A program made the translations under genes and the position numbers. Under the pieces are notes generated by a model. The model was not told the DNA's origin and did not search any database. It saw nothing but the letters and a program-made list of their open reading frames with translations. Positions 1 through 5,265 of a stretch of DNA of 8,746 bases are shown here, piece by piece. Each line of letters starts with the position of its first letter. The stretch's first letter is position 1. Source of the DNA: DASVDE01 sp035558955 (GTDB taxonomy: Bacteria; Actinomycetota; Thermoleophilia; Solirubrobacterales; 70-9). The stretch lies in NCBI GenBank assembly GCA_035558955.1, contig DATMBX010000096.1:1-8746 (forward strand). The letters are read 5' to 3'.

Positions 1-696
1 CCCGCCGGAGCCGAACGCGGAGGTCCGCTCGCCGATTTCGTACCGCTCGAGCTCCGCAAACGAGGCGACCTCCTCCACCAGCTCGGCGCGGGCGTTCGTC
101 CGCGGGTCGGCGGTGTGGAGCCCCGAGGTGTCGGTGACCTCATCGACCAGCTCGGCCCCGGCGTCGAGCCGCGGGTCGGCGCTGAACAGCCCCGCCTGGT
201 CGGTCAGCAGGATCAGCTTCCGCGCCTCGATCATGATCGCCACCTGGGCGGAGAGGAAGTCGTTGTCGCCGAAGGTGATCTCGTCGGTGGCGGTGGTGTC
301 GTTCTCGTTGACGACCGGGACGACGCCCCACTCGATCAGCCGTTGCAGGGTCTGGCGGGCGTTGAGGTAGTTGGTGCGGGCGGCGATGTCGGCGGCTGTG
401 AGGAGGACCTGGGCGGCGTGGGTGCCGTGGCCCGCGAGCCGGCTCTCGTAGGCGCGGAAGAGGTCGCCCTGGCCGACGGCCGAGGCCGCCTGCAGCTCAT
501 CCATCGCCCTCGGGCGGGACGGCAGTTCCATCAACCGCATCCCGCGGGCGATTGCCCCAGAGGTGACCATCACCACCCGCTCGCCACTCTGCTCCAGGGC
601 GGCGACCTGCTCGCAGACGGAATCGAGCACGTCGACGCGCAGTTCGCCGTCGTCGGCGGCGACGATCGAGGATCCGAGCTTCACGACGAGGGTCAT
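1..696 (-). CDS. proB: Glutamate 5-kinase, 3' part missing (left window edge)
   Basis: Phosphorylates glutamate to glutamyl 5-phosphate, the first and usually feedback-controlled step of proline synthesis in the cytoplasm. The visible 232 residues are the amino-acid-kinase domain: VKLGSS at 5-10 (phosphate-binding start), TSGAIARG at 45-52, GQGDLF at 75-80, NARQTL at 112-117, NEND at 130-133, FGDND at 142-146 and LLTDQAGLF at 163-171. The reading frame runs off the edge at a GSGG (229-232), where the family's G-(T/S)-GG-M-x-T/S-K motif begins. E. coli ProB has 367 residues, so about a third is missing, including any PUA domain. The ATG at 696 fits the family N-terminus; no strong ribosome binding site precedes it. 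It lies 31 bp downstream of obg on the same strand, probably co-transcribed. Odd feature: the GLxxADPR segment occurs twice in tandem (residues 169-191 and 192-214). Identification is secure. Confidence 0.95.
   Translation of the reverse strand, partial: MTLVVKLGSSIVAADDGELRVDVLDSVCEQVAALEQSGERVVMVTSGAIARGMRLMELPSRPRAMDELQAASAVGQGDLFRAYESRLAGHGTHAAQVLLTAADIAARTNYLNARQTLQRLIEWGVVPVVNENDTTATDEITFGDNDFLSAQVAIMIEARKLILLTDQAGLFSADPRLDAGAELVDEVTDTSGLHTADPRTNARAELVEEVASFAELERYEIGERTSAFGSGG
55..192 (-). repeat. Tandem 69-bp repeat inside proB (two 23-codon units)
   Basis: Unit 1 is 192-124 and unit 2 is 123-55, read on the minus strand. Both encode GL-x-x-ADPR-x(4)-AELV-(D/E)-EV. Counting by eye, 49 of 69 bases match, and 47 of the first 60. 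E. coli ProB, recalled from memory, has a single GLYTADPR segment between its LLTDQ motif and the GTGG loop. The second copy therefore looks like an in-frame internal duplication that has since diverged. Confidence 0.6.
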
Positions 697-727
697 GCTG
701 GGGAACTCTAGGACCCCGAGGCGGCGC

Positions 728-2017
728 CTATATATGAAGTTCGAACTCGTGCTCGCCGATGCGCACGTCGTCGCCCGGCTCGAAGCCTGCGGCCTCGAGC
801 GCGGATACCACGCCTATCTCCTTGAGGCGGCTCTCCAGATATCCCAGCGCTTCCTCGTTTTTTAGGTCATGGCGCTCGAAGAGCAGCTCGACGCCGCGGC
901 CGAGGATGCGGAAGCCGCCGTCGTCCTCGCGCTCGACCCAGTAGCCGCCCTCTCCCGCCGGTCTGTAGACCCGGTGTTCGGCCTCGAACTCGGAGGCGGG
1001 CTCTCCGAGGGTCTCGATCCGGGCAGAGACATCGGGAAGCTTCGAGAGGATCCGTTGCCGCAGCGCGTCCAGCCCCTCGCCCGTAGCCGAGGAGACCGCC
1101 AGCACATCGACGGCCCGATCGCCCAGGCGCTCTCTCCATGCCGCTGTGGCTGCTTCCACCCGCTCCTCGGGGAGCAGGTCTCGCTTGGACAGGACGACCA
1201 ACTCCAGCAGTCGGTCGAGGCCCGCTCCATATGAAGACAGCTCTTCGCGAATCGCCTCGTAGTTCGCCTCCGGCTCTCCCTCCAGTGGCGCCAGGTCGAC
1301 CAGATGCACCAGCATCGAGCAGCGCTCGACGTGGGCGAGGAACTCATGTCCCAGACCCGCGCCTTCCGCGGCCCCTTCGATCAGTCCGGGGATGTCGGCG
1401 ATCACGGCCTGCCGATCCTCGCCCTCGATCGTCCCGAGGACGGGGGAGAGCGTCGTGAACGGGTAGTCGGCCACCTTGGGCGCCGCCCGCGTCAGCCGGC
1501 TCAGCAGCGAAGACTTGCCGGCATTGGGCAATCCGACCAACCCGACGTCGGCCAGCAGTTTCAGCCGCAGCTTGATCCACCCCGACTCGCCCGACGTCCC
1601 CTTCTCGGCAAACCGGGGCGCCTGTCGAGTGGATGTGGCGAATCGCTTGTTTCCATGCCCGCCGCGCCCCCCGTGGGCGAGCACGGCTCGCTGCCCAGGT
1701 TCGACGAGGTCGACCCGGCTGCCATCGACCGCCGTCGCCTGTGTCCCGGCGGGCACAGGGATCACTCGATCCTCACCCCGGGCGCCGTGCTTGTTCGAGC
1801 CTTCTCCGTGTCGCCCCCGCCCGGCCCGGAAGTGCCTGCTCCCGCGCAGCGCCCCCAAGTCGCGCCGCGACCGATCGCAGACGAGCACCACATCCCCGCC
1901 ATGCCCACCGTCTCCACCGTCGGGCCCGCCCTTGGGCACATGCGCCTCCCGGCGGAAGCTCACGCAACCATTTCCGCCGGCGCCGCCTTCGACCCAAATT
2001 TTCGCCTTGTCGTACAT
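728..2017 (-). CDS. obg: Obg family GTPase (ObgE/CgtA), ribosome assembly
   Basis: A cytoplasmic GTPase that binds the 50S subunit and links its late assembly to nucleotide state and stress. The 429 residues show the full three-domain layout. The glycine-rich Obg fold spans about 1-157, with GGAGGNGCVSFRRE at 11-24 and KGGPDGGDGGHGG at 29-41. The G domain spans about 158-330: P-loop GLPNAGKSS 162-170, switch I YPFTTLSP 185-192, G3 DIPGLIEGA 208-216, G4 SKRD 277-280 and G5 SSATGEG 309-315. An OCT-type C-terminal domain covers about 345-428 (NEEALGYL 387-394, IGEHEFELHI at the end). The G4 motif has Ser where NKxD is usual. The ATG at 2017 gives the classical Obg N-terminus. The gene is divergent from proA and leads into proB; rplU and rpmA, its usual upstream partners, are not adjacent here. 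Identification is secure. Confidence 0.97.
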   Translation of the reverse strand: MYDKAKIWVEGGAGGNGCVSFRREAHVPKGGPDGGDGGHGGDVVLVCDRSRRDLGALRGSRHFRAGRGRHGEGSNKHGARGEDRVIPVPAGTQATAVDGSRVDLVEPGQRAVLAHGGRGGHGNKRFATSTRQAPRFAEKGTSGESGWIKLRLKLLADVGLVGLPNAGKSSLLSRLTRAAPKVADYPFTTLSPVLGTIEGEDRQAVIADIPGLIEGAAEGAGLGHEFLAHVERCSMLVHLVDLAPLEGEPEANYEAIREELSSYGAGLDRLLELVVLSKRDLLPEERVEAATAAWRERLGDRAVDVLAVSSATGEGLDALRQRILSKLPDVSARIETLGEPASEFEAEHRVYRPAGEGGYWVEREDDGGFRILGRGVELLFERHDLKNEEALGYLESRLKEIGVVSALEAAGFEPGDDVRIGEHEFELHI

Positions 2018-2078
2018 CGCGGCAAAGAGCGTACGGGGAGGAGGCGCACCCGACCCTCCTAGCTACCCTTAGCGGTTC
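2018..2078. promoter_or_regulatory. Divergent obg/proA promoter region
   Basis: These 61 bp must hold the start signals for both the leftward obg-proB pair and the rightward proA operon. On the plus strand TACCCT (2064-2069) fits the TANNNT -10 pattern and ends nine bases before the proA ATG; no Shine-Dalgarno lies close to that ATG, so a leaderless or nearly leaderless proA mRNA is plausible. On the minus strand the overlapping AAGGGT (2070-2065) could serve obg. No convincing -35 is visible for either. An AGGAGG/CCTCCT inverted pair (2039-2044 and 2055-2060) puts a perfect anti-16S complement on each strand, but more than 30 bases from either annotated start. Promoter assignments are inference. 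Confidence 0.45.
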
Positions 2079-3344
2079 ATGGCGACTACGACAACCAGCG
2101 TCGCGGAGGCTTGTTCCGCCGCGCAACGCGCGGCGCGGGGGCTGGCCGGCGCTTCGACTGAGGTCAAGGACATTGCCCTTCAGGCAACGGCGCGACTGCT
2201 CGGCGAGCGGACCGCGGAGATCCTTGAGGCGAATGCGGCCGATCTCGCCGACGAGCGCGCCGCCGGGCTGACCGAGGCGCTGCGCGACCGATTGACGCTG
2301 ACCGAGGCGCGTGTCGCCGCGATGGCGGACGGGGTGCGGGCGATCGTGACGCTGGAAGATCCGGTCGGCGAGGAGCTTGAGCATCGAGTGCTGGAGCGCG
2401 GGCTGGATCTGCGCAAGGTGAGGGTGCCGCTCGGGGTCGTCGCCGTGGTCTACGAGGCGCGACCCAACGTGACGATCGACTGCGCTGCGCTGACGATCAA
2501 GAGCGGCAACGCGATCGTGCTGCGTGGGTCGAGCTACGCGGAGCGCTCCAACGGCGCGCTGGCGGCGATCGTCCGCGAGGCGCTGGCGGAGGCGAGCCTG
2601 CCCGAGGACGCGGTGCTGCTGCTGGCCGGCGGCGGGCGCGAGGACCTCGCCGAGCTGGCGACCCAGGATGAAACCGTCGACCTGCTGATACCGCGCGGGG
2701 GGGAGGGCTTGAAGGCCGCGCTGAAGGGCATCGCGACTGTGCCGATGATGTATGCGGCGGCGGGCAACTGCCACGTCTACGTGCACTCCGACGCCGACTT
2801 GGAGATGGCGCGGCGGATCGCCTACAACGCGAAGGTGCAGCGTCCCGGGGTTTGCAACGCGGCGGAAACGCTGCTGGTCAACGCCGATGTGGCGGCCGGC
2901 TTCCTTCCCGGAATCCTCGCCGACCTGCACGCCGCCGGCGTCGAGCTTGTCGGCGATGAGCGAGTGCGGGGGCTTGCGGGCGACGTCGAGGTTGCCGCCG
3001 CCGGCGAGGAGGACTGGGGCACCGAGTATCTCGATCTGAAAATGGTGGTGGGGGTGGTCGATTCCCTCGAGGAGGCCGTCGACCACATCAACTCCCACGG
3101 CACCGACCACTCGGAGGCGATCGTCACCGCGTCCCAAGAGGCCTTCGACCGCTTTGCGACCGGGGTCGACGCGGCAGTCGTCTACATGAACGCCTCCACC
3201 CGCTTCACCGACGGCTTCGAGTTCGGCATGGGGGCTGAGATCGGCAACGCGACCCAGAAGCTGCACGCGCGCGGCCCGATTGGGCTGCGCGAGCTGACCA
3301 CTTACAAGTACGTCGTCCGCGGCGACGGCCAGGTGCGTGAGTAG
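2079..3344 (+). CDS. proA: Glutamate-5-semialdehyde dehydrogenase (gamma-glutamyl phosphate reductase)
   Basis: Reduces glutamyl 5-phosphate with NADPH to glutamate semialdehyde, the second step of proline synthesis, acting directly after ProB. The 421 residues match the usual length of about 415-420. Family signatures appear in order: RVPLGVVAVVYEARPNVT at 115-132, LTIKSGNAIVLRGSS at 138-152, an RGGEGLK segment at 206-212, catalytic Cys259 in QRPGVCNAAETLL (254-266), HSEAI at 344-348 and RFTDGFEFGMGAEIG at 375-389. The ATG at 2079 gives a normal N-terminus with no nearby Shine-Dalgarno, consistent with the -10-like element just upstream. It heads a rightward operon, and nadD overlaps its last 8 bp. 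It lies on the opposite strand from proB, with obg between them, whereas proB and proA are commonly adjacent and co-directional. Identification is secure. Confidence 0.97.
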   Translation: MATTTTSVAEACSAAQRAARGLAGASTEVKDIALQATARLLGERTAEILEANAADLADERAAGLTEALRDRLTLTEARVAAMADGVRAIVTLEDPVGEELEHRVLERGLDLRKVRVPLGVVAVVYEARPNVTIDCAALTIKSGNAIVLRGSSYAERSNGALAAIVREALAEASLPEDAVLLLAGGGREDLAELATQDETVDLLIPRGGEGLKAALKGIATVPMMYAAAGNCHVYVHSDADLEMARRIAYNAKVQRPGVCNAAETLLVNADVAAGFLPGILADLHAAGVELVGDERVRGLAGDVEVAAAGEEDWGTEYLDLKMVVGVVDSLEEAVDHINSHGTDHSEAIVTASQEAFDRFATGVDAAVVYMNASTRFTDGFEFGMGAEIGNATQKLHARGPIGLRELTTYKYVVRGDGQVRE

Positions 3345-3945
3345 CGCGCCCGGCGGCATCGGGGTCCTCGGCTCGGCGTTCAACCCGCCGCACCTGGGGC
3401 ACCTGGCGCTGGCCCAGGAAGCCCTCTGGCAGTTGGGGCTGAGCGAGGTGGTCCTCGTCCCGACCGGTGAGGCGCCGCACAAGCGGATCCTCGACGACCC
3501 CGGGCGGGAGCTGCGGCTGGCGATGACTCGGCTGGCGGCCGCCGACGACCAGCGCTTCTCCGTCTCCACATTGGAGGTCGACCGCGAGGGACCGTCCTAC
3601 ACGTATGAAACGTTGGAACTGCTTGCGAAAGAGAGGCCCGATACCGAGTTGGTGTTCGTGATGGGGGCGGACGCCGCGGTCGGGCTGGAGAGTTGGCGCA
3701 ACCCGGAGCGGGTGGTGGAGCTGGCGCGGCTTGCGGTGGCGCGCCGGGCGGGCGTCTCGGACGCCGAAGTCGCCGCGGTGATGCGCAGCCTCGGCGCGGC
3801 GGGCCGGGCGACGATGCTGGAGATGCCGCAGTTCGGCGTCTCCTCCTCGGCAGTGCGCGAGAGGGCGGCCGTGGGGCGGCCGCTGCGCTACCTGGTGCCG
3901 GAGCCGGTGGCGCGGTTCATCGAGGAGAAGGGGATCTACTCGTGA
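3337..3945 (+). CDS. nadD: Nicotinate-nucleotide adenylyltransferase
   Basis: Transfers AMP from ATP to nicotinate mononucleotide, giving deamido-NAD+ in NAD+ synthesis. The 202 residues are typical. The nucleotidyltransferase signature is GSAFNPPHLGHL at 12-23, with HxGH at 19-22; the start of this motif is usually GGTFDP, so SAFNP is a mild variant. VPTGEAPHK at 41-49, the GADA segment at 110-113 with ESW at 118-120, and the C-terminal SSSAVR at 169-174 (equivalent to the ISSTxIR ATP-binding motif) complete the family pattern. The GTG at 3337 places the first strand at the expected distance. It overlaps proA by 8 bp and ends in a GTGA overlap with rsfS, indicating translational coupling. 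nadD next to rsfS is a widespread bacterial pairing. Identification is secure. Confidence 0.95.
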   Translation: MSSAPGGIGVLGSAFNPPHLGHLALAQEALWQLGLSEVVLVPTGEAPHKRILDDPGRELRLAMTRLAAADDQRFSVSTLEVDREGPSYTYETLELLAKERPDTELVFVMGADAAVGLESWRNPERVVELARLAVARRAGVSDAEVAAVMRSLGAAGRATMLEMPQFGVSSSAVRERAAVGRPLRYLVPEPVARFIEEKGIYS

Positions 3946-4343
3946 GAGAGTTCGACTCCGAGGCGCTGGCGCGGCGGGTAGCCGAGCTGGCCGACTCCAA
4001 AGGGGCGGAGGAGATCGTCCTCCTGGACATGCGAGGCCTTGTCTCCTACACCGACTTCCTGGCGATCTGCACGGCGCGCAACGAGCGCCAGGCGCGGGCG
4101 ATCGTCGACGAGGTGAAGTTGCGGGTGAAGAAGGAGGACGAGCTGCTGCCCGGCGGCGTGGATGGAGAAGGGGCCGCGGGTTGGGTGGTGCTCGACTATC
4201 TGGACTGCGTGCTGCATGTGTTCACAGACGAGGCACGGCAGCGCTACCGGTTGGAGGAGCTGTGGCGGGAGGCGCCCCGCCTGGAGTTGCAGCTCGCGCA
4301 AGATGGCGTCCGGCGGCACCTTTACGGTGCCGCCCATGGGTAG
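3942..4343 (+). CDS. rsfS: Ribosomal silencing factor RsfS
   Basis: Binds ribosomal protein uL14 on the 50S subunit and blocks joining with the 30S subunit, slowing translation under starvation. The 133 residues contain the family core: EEIVLLDMRGLVSYTDF at 23-39, ICTARNERQARAI at 42-54, WVVLDYLDCVLHVF at 81-94 and RYRLEELW at 101-108. The tail after about 112 is not part of the core I recognise. The GTG at 3942 lies in a GTGA overlap with the nadD stop and has a purine-rich GAGGAGAAGGGG (3922-3933) eight bases upstream, the best ribosome binding site in the window. The next gene starts within its last 8 bp, and a strong hairpin (4312-4334) lies inside its final codons. Identification is secure. 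Confidence 0.94.
   Translation: MREFDSEALARRVAELADSKGAEEIVLLDMRGLVSYTDFLAICTARNERQARAIVDEVKLRVKKEDELLPGGVDGEGAAGWVVLDYLDCVLHVFTDEARQRYRLEELWREAPRLELQLAQDGVRRHLYGAAHG
4312..4334 (+). promoter_or_regulatory. Perfect 9-bp hairpin just before the DivIVA-like gene start
   Basis: GGCGGCACC (4312-4320) and GGTGCCGCC (4326-4334) are exact reverse complements around the loop TTTAC. The stem ends one base before the ATG at 4336 and occupies the place where a ribosome binding site would be. It lies inside the rsfS coding sequence, whose stop is at 4341-4343, so ribosomes finishing rsfS would open it. No T-run follows, which argues against an intrinsic terminator. A role in coupling translation of the downstream gene to rsfS is inference. 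Confidence 0.45.
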
Positions 4344-5079
4344 CTTCAAGAGGTCGCTCCTCGGCTACCGCCGCACCGAAGTCGACGCGGCGCTATCCGC
4401 GCGGGACGCGTGGGAATTGGCGCTCAAGCGCGATATCGAGGATGCGCTGGCGCAAAAGCAGGTCGCGGTCGATGCCATGGGCCGGATGGAGCGGGAGTTG
4501 ACTTCCCTCTCGGACATGGTGCTAGAGCGCGAGCGTGAGATTCGCGGTTTGACCGAACGGCTGCGGGAGGCGAACGAGCGCCACGACCGCAGCATCGCCT
4601 CCCTGGAGTCGATCTCGGCGCGGCTGGAGGAGATCCAGTCCCAGGCGCGCGGTCAGGCGACGCGGATCCGGATGAAGGCGCTGCGCGAGGCGGTCGAGGT
4701 AGGCCGCCGGGCTGAGGAGCTGGTCGAAGCTCAACAGCCGAAAGGCGATGCGACCCCGAGTGCCAACGGCCACGCCGCGGTCGAGTCCGAAGGCCTTTTC
4801 GAAGGCATGGTCAGAGTCGAGATCGGACCGCTCGGCGACTTCTCCCAACTGGTCGGCTTCGAAGACGCGATCGGCCAACTAGGCGCCACCTCCGAGATCT
4901 CCGTAGAGCGCTTCTCCGAAGGCCGCGCAACCCTCTCGATGCGCCTCGACGAGCCGGTGGAGCTCCTCCGAGAGCTCGAAGCCCGCTCCCCCCTCGACTT
5001 CAGAGTTCGCCACACCGCGAACGACAACCTGATCCTCGACGTGGACGAGGATCAGGGCCCCGAGCAGCAAGCTGCCTAG
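4336..5079 (+). CDS. DivIVA-like coiled-coil protein with predicted ferredoxin-like C-terminal domain
   Basis: Not a protein I can name; 247 residues. The N-terminus has FKRSLLGYRRTEVDAAL (4-20), resembling the DivIVA/GpsB membrane-targeting motif (F-x(5)-GY-x(3)-EVD-x-x-L). Residues about 25-133 are charged and helical with heptad-like spacing, a probable coiled coil. A polar linker (about 134-152) leads to a compact C-terminal region (154-236) whose pattern reads as strand-helix-strand-strand-helix-strand, suggesting a ferredoxin-like fold. There is no signal peptide or membrane span. DivIVA-type proteins act as scaffolds at poles and septa; a comparable role here is inference. It starts inside the end of rsfS (8-bp overlap), so it belongs to the proA operon. 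The ATG at 4336 puts the motif at the extreme N-terminus; an in-frame ATG at 4303 would add 11 residues and cannot be excluded. No Shine-Dalgarno is exposed at 4336. Confidence 0.72.
   Translation: MGSFKRSLLGYRRTEVDAALSARDAWELALKRDIEDALAQKQVAVDAMGRMERELTSLSDMVLEREREIRGLTERLREANERHDRSIASLESISARLEEIQSQARGQATRIRMKALREAVEVGRRAEELVEAQQPKGDATPSANGHAAVESEGLFEGMVRVEIGPLGDFSQLVGFEDAIGQLGATSEISVERFSEGRATLSMRLDEPVELLRELEARSPLDFRVRHTANDNLILDVDEDQGPEQQAA
5031..5053 (+). repeat. Inverted repeat in the 3' end of the DivIVA-like gene
   Basis: GATCCTCG (5031-5038) and CGAGGATC (5046-5053) are exact reverse complements with a 7-base loop. They lie in the last codons of the gene, about 26 bp before its stop. 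No T-run follows, so a classical terminator is not supported. It may simply reflect the coding of an Asp/Glu-rich tail. Confidence 0.3.
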
Positions 5080-5104
5080 TCGGTCGAAGCGGTCGGTCAG
5101 CGTC

Positions 5105-5110
5105 TAAACT
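5105..5110 (+). promoter_or_regulatory. Probable -10 element of the tRNA-Ala gene
   Basis: TAAACT matches the TANNNT -10 consensus and ends 10 bases before the mature tRNA 5' end. A weak -35-like GTCGAA lies at 5083-5088, 16 bases upstream. This suggests the tRNA has its own promoter in the 41-bp gap after the preceding gene. Confidence 0.5.
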
Positions 5111-5120
5111 CATCGGTCCC

Positions 5121-5193
5121 GGGGCTGTAGCTCAGCTGGAAGAGCGCGTCGCTGGCAGCGACGAGGTCAGGGGTTCGAGCCCCCTCAGCTCCA
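5121..5193 (+). tRNA. tRNA-Ala (anticodon GGC)
   Basis: The 73 bases fold into a full cloverleaf. The acceptor stem GGGGCTG pairs with CAGCTCC, the D stem is GCTC/GAGC, the anticodon stem CGTCG/CGACG encloses the loop CTGGCAG, the variable loop is AGGTC, and the T stem AGGGG/CCCCT encloses TTCGAGC. Anticodon GGC reads GCC (and GCU) alanine codons. The third acceptor pair is G3-U70, the classical alanine identity element recognised by alanyl-tRNA synthetase, which agrees with the anticodon. The discriminator base is A73. The 3' CCA is not encoded and must be added enzymatically. Confidence 0.97.
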
Positions 5194-5265
5194 CTCTTCG
5201 CAGCAGATTATGTCCGGTGCGATCGGCCGCTCAATAGACACCGCCTTCCTGCCGATGAGTCAGCG

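Noticed and set aside
115..711. A 198-codon plus-strand open frame over the left edge.
   Set aside because: The opposite strand encodes ProB with all its kinase motifs, so this frame is its shadow.
2039..2044. AGGAGG on the plus strand as a proA ribosome binding site.
   Set aside because: It lies 34 bases before the proA ATG, with no start codon at a suitable distance, so it cannot act as the proA Shine-Dalgarno.
1773..3569. A 598-codon open frame on the minus strand crossing obg, the intergenic region and proA.
   Set aside because: It spans two well-identified genes and their promoter region and shows no family motif; GC-rich third positions explain the lack of stops.
3693..3941. Upstream in-frame extension of rsfS starting inside nadD.
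   Set aside because: The extension has no RsfS similarity; the GTG at 3942, with its GTGA overlap and strong ribosome binding site, gives the normal family N-terminus.
4162..4335. Upstream in-frame extension of the DivIVA-like gene within rsfS.
   Set aside because: The extra residues are the out-of-phase translation of conserved rsfS sequence. Only the nearer ATG at 4303 remains a possible alternative start.
5031..5053. Inverted repeat near the end of the DivIVA-like gene as a transcription terminator.
   Set aside because: It lies inside the coding sequence and is not followed by a T-run; listed only as an inverted repeat.
5176..5265. Possible integrative-element attachment site at the 3' end of tRNA-Ala.
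   Set aside because: No repeat of the tRNA 3' end, integrase gene or change in base composition is visible downstream within the window.
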